Of a stretch of 64,000 nucleotides of DNA, positions 60,729 through 64,000 are shown one piece after another. The DNA is from Alienimonas californiensis (GTDB lineage: Bacteria > Planctomycetota > Planctomycetia > Planctomycetales > Planctomycetaceae): the NCBI RefSeq assembly GCF_007743815.1, contig NZ_CP036265.1, positions 3,180,823 through 3,244,822 of the forward strand, written 5' to 3'. Within the stretch, counting starts at the first letter, position 1, and each line of letters starts with the position of its first letter. Position numbers and translations under genes: made by a program. Under the pieces are notes generated by a model. It did not search any database. It saw only the letters and a program-made list of their open reading frames with translations, and was not told where the DNA came from.

Positions 60729-62435
60729 ATGCTTCGAGCCGCCCGCACCGCGTCCTCCCGGCGCTCCGTGGTCGACGGCGAACGGTCCGAACGCTCGGGG
60801 AACAAACGCCCCGGCGGCGGGCCGCGGGTGGTGATCGTCGGCGCCGGCCCCGGCGGGCTGGCCTCCGCCATGCTGCTGGCCCACGCCGGGGCGCAGGTGA
60901 CCGTGCTGGAGCGCCGCGATCGGCCCGGCGGCCGCACCAGCGCCATCGAGGCGGACGTGCCCGAGGGCCGCTTCCGGTTCGACACTGGCCCCACCTTCTT
61001 CCTCTACCCCCGCGTGCTGGGCGAGATCTTCGCCGCCGTCGGTCGGGACCTGATGACGGAGGTCCCGATGACGCGGCTGGACCCGCAGTATCGGCTGAAC
61101 TTCGGCTCCGGCGGCCGGCTGGACGCCACCCCGGACGTCGCGGAGATGGAACGGCAGATCGCCGCCATCAACCCCGCCGACGCCGGCCGCTTCGCCGATT
61201 TCCTCGCCGAGAATCGGGTCAAGCTCGCCAAGTTCCGGCCGATTCTGGAGAACCCCTTTAGCAGTTGGAAAGACCTCGCCAACCCCACTTTGGCGAAGAT
61301 GCTCCCGCACGTGCGGCCCTGGTTGAGCCTCGACGGGGAGTTAAAACGGCACTTCTCCGACCCGCGGTTGCGGGTGGCGTTCAGCTTTCAGAGTAAATAT
61401 CTGGGCATGAGCCCGTTCCGCTGCCCGTCGCTGTTCAGCATCCTGAGTTTTCTGGAATACGAGCACGGCGTCTGGCACCCGACCGGCGGCTGCGCCGCGG
61501 TCAGCGAACGCATGGCGGAGATCGCCGTCGAACTGGGCGTCGATCTGCGACTGGACACGGAGGTAACCGGCCTGCAATTCCAGGGGAAAAAGCCCGTCGC
61601 CGTGGAGTGTTCCTCCGACGGGGGCGGCGACGGCGAGACCGTCCGCTGCGACGCCCTCGTCATCAACGCGGACTTCGGCCGGGCGATGACCCGCCTGGTG
61701 CCGGACCGGCTGCGGAAGAACTGGACGAACGCCAAGCTCGGCAAGAAGAAGTTCAGTTGCTCCACCTATATGCTGTACCTCGGCATTGAGGGGGTCGAGG
61801 AGGAACTGCCGCACCATACGATCTATATTGCGGAGGACTACGAGCGCAACCTCCGCGAGATCGAAACCGATCGCGTGCTGTCCGAGGACCCCAGCGTGTA
61901 CGTGCAGAACGCCTGCGTGACGGACCCCTCGCTGGCGCCGGCGGGCTGCTCGACATTATATATCCTCGCCCCCGTCACCCACGAATCGCCGCACGTCGAC
62001 TGGGAACGCGACGCCCCCGCCTTCCGCGAACGCGTGTTGGATCAGGTCGAAGCGAAGTTCGGCGTGAAGAACCTCCGCGACCGCATCCGCTTCGAACAGC
62101 AGATCACCCCGGCGGATTGGGACGGCGGCTACGAGATCCATAAGGGGGCGACGTTCAACCTCGCCCACAATCTCAGTCAGATGTTGCATCTCCGCCCCCG
62201 CAACCGCTTTGAAGACCTGGAGGGGACCTATCTTGTCGGCGGGGGCACGCATCCCGGCAGCGGGTTGCCGGTAATCTACGAATCGGCCCGCATTTCTTCT
62301 CGGTTGCTGGCGCAGGATTACGGCCTGCCGGAAGTGCCGTCCGCCGCCCTGCCGGCGCCGGCCGCCGAGGAGCCGCAGACCGCGGAGGCCTCGGCAGTGT
62401 CGGAGGAGCCGGTCGTCGCGGAGGCGTCGGTATGA
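60729..62435 (+). CDS. crtN: CrtI/CrtN-type carotenoid desaturase
   Basis: A 568-residue FAD-dependent phytoene-desaturase-family enzyme. The dinucleotide motif is VVIVGAGPGGLASAMLLAHA (about 35-54), followed by VLERRDRPGGRTSAI. FDTGPTFFLYPRVLGEIF and the C-terminal signature VGGGTHPGSGLPVIYESARI (variant of GAGTHPGxGxP) are diagnostic. The ATG at 60729 begins a 30-residue Arg-rich stretch before the FAD motif. A C-terminal Ala/Glu-rich tail is unusual. Planctomycetes are known to make C30 carotenoids from squalene with CrtN-type desaturases/oxidases (established for the group). The gene overlaps the aldehyde dehydrogenase by four bases (ATGA), so this member probably oxidises or desaturates a C30 chain. 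Confidence 0.8.
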   Translation: MLRAARTASSRRSVVDGERSERSGNKRPGGGPRVVIVGAGPGGLASAMLLAHAGAQVTVLERRDRPGGRTSAIEADVPEGRFRFDTGPTFFLYPRVLGEIFAAVGRDLMTEVPMTRLDPQYRLNFGSGGRLDATPDVAEMERQIAAINPADAGRFADFLAENRVKLAKFRPILENPFSSWKDLANPTLAKMLPHVRPWLSLDGELKRHFSDPRLRVAFSFQSKYLGMSPFRCPSLFSILSFLEYEHGVWHPTGGCAAVSERMAEIAVELGVDLRLDTEVTGLQFQGKKPVAVECSSDGGGDGETVRCDALVINADFGRAMTRLVPDRLRKNWTNAKLGKKKFSCSTYMLYLGIEGVEEELPHHTIYIAEDYERNLREIETDRVLSEDPSVYVQNACVTDPSLAPAGCSTLYILAPVTHESPHVDWERDAPAFRERVLDQVEAKFGVKNLRDRIRFEQQITPADWDGGYEIHKGATFNLAHNLSQMLHLRPRNRFEDLEGTYLVGGGTHPGSGLPVIYESARISSRLLAQDYGLPEVPSAALPAPAAEEPQTAEASAVSEEPVVAEASV

Positions 62436-64000
62436 GCGTCGCCGCCGCCCAGCCGTCCTCTCAAATCGAACCGCCCCCGGCCCCGGAGCGTGCCGCGGCG
62501 CGCGTGCCGCGGATCATCGGTGGCCGCAGCGTCGGCGTGCCGGCCGGGCAGGTGGCGCGGTACGCCGTGCAGAAGCTCCGCACCGCCCAGCCCGCCTGGG
62601 CCGCGGTCCCGCTGCCGGAGCGGCTGGCGGTGATCGCCCGGTTTCGCCGACTCGTCGCCGAGAACCCCGACCGGCTGACCGACGCGGTGACCTCCCCCGT
62701 CCGCCGGGACGCGGCGGAGACCCTCTCCGCGGAGGTGCTGCCGCTGTGCGAGGCCTGTCGGTTCCTCGAACGCAACGCGGAGGAGCTGCTCGAACCGAAA
62801 CGCCGCGGCAACCGCGGCCGGCCGGCGTGGCTGTACGGGGTCAAGCTGACCGACCGCCGCGAGCCGCACGGCGTGGTGCTGATCCTGGGCACGTGGAACT
62901 ACCCGCTGTTCCTCACCGGCACGCAGACGATTCAGGCCCTCGTCGCCGGGAACGCGGCACTCGTCAAACCGGGGCAGGGCAGTCGGGCCGCCGCTGCGGT
63001 TCTGCGGGATCTACTGTTGGAAGCCGGTCTGCCGCCGGGCGTGCTGGCCGTGCTGGGCGAGGAACCGGAGGCCGGCGAGGCGGCGGTCAACGCCGGGGTC
63101 AATAAGGTCGTGCTGACCGGCTCCGCCTCGACCGGCCGGGCGGTACTGGCGGACTGCGCGGACAGTCTGACGCCCGCGGCGATGGAGTTGTCCGGCTGCG
63201 ACGCCGCCTTCGTGCTGGAGGGGGCGGACGTGAAACTGGCCGCCAAATGCCTCGCCCTGAGCCTCACCTGGAACGGCTCGGCGACCTGCGTCGCCGCCCG
63301 GCGGGTATTCGTGCACCGCTCCCTCGCCGACGAGTTACGGGGGGAGCTGATCAATCGCGTCTCCACCGTCGCCCCCGTGCCCTGCGAACGCCACGCGGCG
63401 GCGGCGGCAGAGGAGCTGATCGAGGAGGCGTTGAACCTCGGCGCCGTGCGGCTGTGCGGGACGATCGACCATCGTCCCGACCCGCCCCGGGCGATGCCGG
63501 TCGTGCTGGGCGACGTGCCGGGCCGGGCGTCAATCCTGAAGACGGACGTGTTCGCCCCGGTGCTGTCGCTGATCGATGTCGGCGGCGAGGACGAGGCCCG
63601 GGCCCGCGACAATTGCTGTCCGTACGCCCTCGGCGCCACGATCTTCGGCCCGCCGCGGGCGGCCCGGCGGTTGGCGGAGAAGCTGGACGCCGGCTGTGTC
63701 GTCATCAACGATTTCCTGATCCCCACCGCCGACCCGCGGGTGAGCTTCGGCGGCCGCGGCGAGAGCGGTTTCGGCGTCACCCGCGGCCCGGCCGGCCTGC
63801 TGGAGATGACCCGCCCCAAGGCGGTACTCGAACAGGTCAGCTCCTGGCGGCCGCACCTGGAGCCGCCGGAGGGCGATCAGGCGGCGTTCTTCAAAACCTA
63901 TCTCCGGGCCGCCCACGCCGACGGACTGGGGAATCGTCTGAAGCACGGCTGGTCGTTCGTGAAAGAATGCCTCGCCCGCAATCGGAACACGCGCCGGGAA
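62432..64000 (+). CDS. Aldehyde dehydrogenase (carotenoid AldH-like), 3' end missing
   Basis: At least 523 residues; the frame is open at the right edge. It starts at ATG 62432 inside the crtN stop (ATGA). It has the ALDH fold: PHGVVLILGTWNYPLFLTGT, VVLTGSASTGRAVLADCA, catalytic Glu252 in AMELSGCDAAFVL and the nucleophile Cys286 in GSATCVAARRVFVH. FGGRGESGFGVTRGPAGLLE is the usual C-terminal block. The pairing with crtN matches the AldH that turns 4,4'-diapocarotenoid aldehydes into acids in C30 pathways (family knowledge). The residues around Glu252 differ from the usual ELGG, so substrate is inferred from context. A 35-residue Ala/Pro-rich N-terminus is extra. Confidence 0.82.
   Translation, partial: MSVAAAQPSSQIEPPPAPERAAARVPRIIGGRSVGVPAGQVARYAVQKLRTAQPAWAAVPLPERLAVIARFRRLVAENPDRLTDAVTSPVRRDAAETLSAEVLPLCEACRFLERNAEELLEPKRRGNRGRPAWLYGVKLTDRREPHGVVLILGTWNYPLFLTGTQTIQALVAGNAALVKPGQGSRAAAAVLRDLLLEAGLPPGVLAVLGEEPEAGEAAVNAGVNKVVLTGSASTGRAVLADCADSLTPAAMELSGCDAAFVLEGADVKLAAKCLALSLTWNGSATCVAARRVFVHRSLADELRGELINRVSTVAPVPCERHAAAAAEELIEEALNLGAVRLCGTIDHRPDPPRAMPVVLGDVPGRASILKTDVFAPVLSLIDVGGEDEARARDNCCPYALGATIFGPPRAARRLAEKLDAGCVVINDFLIPTADPRVSFGGRGESGFGVTRGPAGLLEMTRPKAVLEQVSSWRPHLEPPEGDQAAFFKTYLRAAHADGLGNRLKHGWSFVKECLARNRNTRRE

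Overview
The window is about 70% G+C by eye, except for one stretch near 50%. It reads as a chromosomal segment of a planctomycete. The evidence is a DUF1559 prepilin-like protein, a Cys-type sulfatase, LamG and FG-GAP secreted proteins, a WPQFRGP-type beta-propeller, frequent GTG starts, few Shine-Dalgarno sites, and a squalene/C30-type carotenoid gene pair. An Alienimonas-like genome would fit, but that is inference.

Layout. 1-7 kb: the end of an M16 peptidase, a LamG protein, divergent serine protease and sulfatase genes, folC and a secreted unknown. 7-17 kb: a large GH38-like protein, then a three-gene PilM/PilN/PilO-like inner-membrane cluster, then cmk. 17-28 kb: a Tat-exported protein, a very large membrane protein with DUF11 domains, a DsbD-type reductase, a secreted clan A glycosidase and a Tat-signal protein. 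28-34 kb: two methyltransferases, a frameshifted PQQ-like propeller, a CxxCH/terpenoid-cyclase-like protein, an alpha/beta hydrolase and a small lipoprotein. 34-37.5 kb: DUF1559 behind a promoter and attenuator-like leader, then two secreted low-complexity proteins. 38-41 kb: an HNH nuclease-like gene and a low-G+C OLD-type ATPase/TOPRIM gene bordered by CACTGGC palindromes. This is the clearest sign of horizontal transfer and the best defence candidate. 41-52 kb: an M16-like protein without the zinc motif, a GNAT, tRNA-Met, an MMPL exporter, a PGRP amidase, an alpha/beta hydrolase lacking its nucleophile, an FG-GAP protein and small membrane proteins. 52-64 kb: pirin, a UDP-sugar pyrophosphorylase, a BCCT transporter, a Kdo-kinase-like protein, egtB, folB, a pteridine-reductase-like SDR, a crtN-type desaturase and an aldehyde dehydrogenase that runs off the window.

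Genes that probably act together: the 10.1-16.6 kb pilus or secretion cluster; folB with the SDR (and folC at 4.6 kb) in folate/pterin metabolism; crtN with the aldehyde dehydrogenase (4-nt overlap) in carotenoid end-group oxidation; and egtB with BCCT in stress protection (weak inference). Long palindromes with a shared GCGCAAGC core occupy three convergent gene junctions and probably serve as bidirectional terminators. No transposase, integrase, CRISPR array or rRNA was seen.
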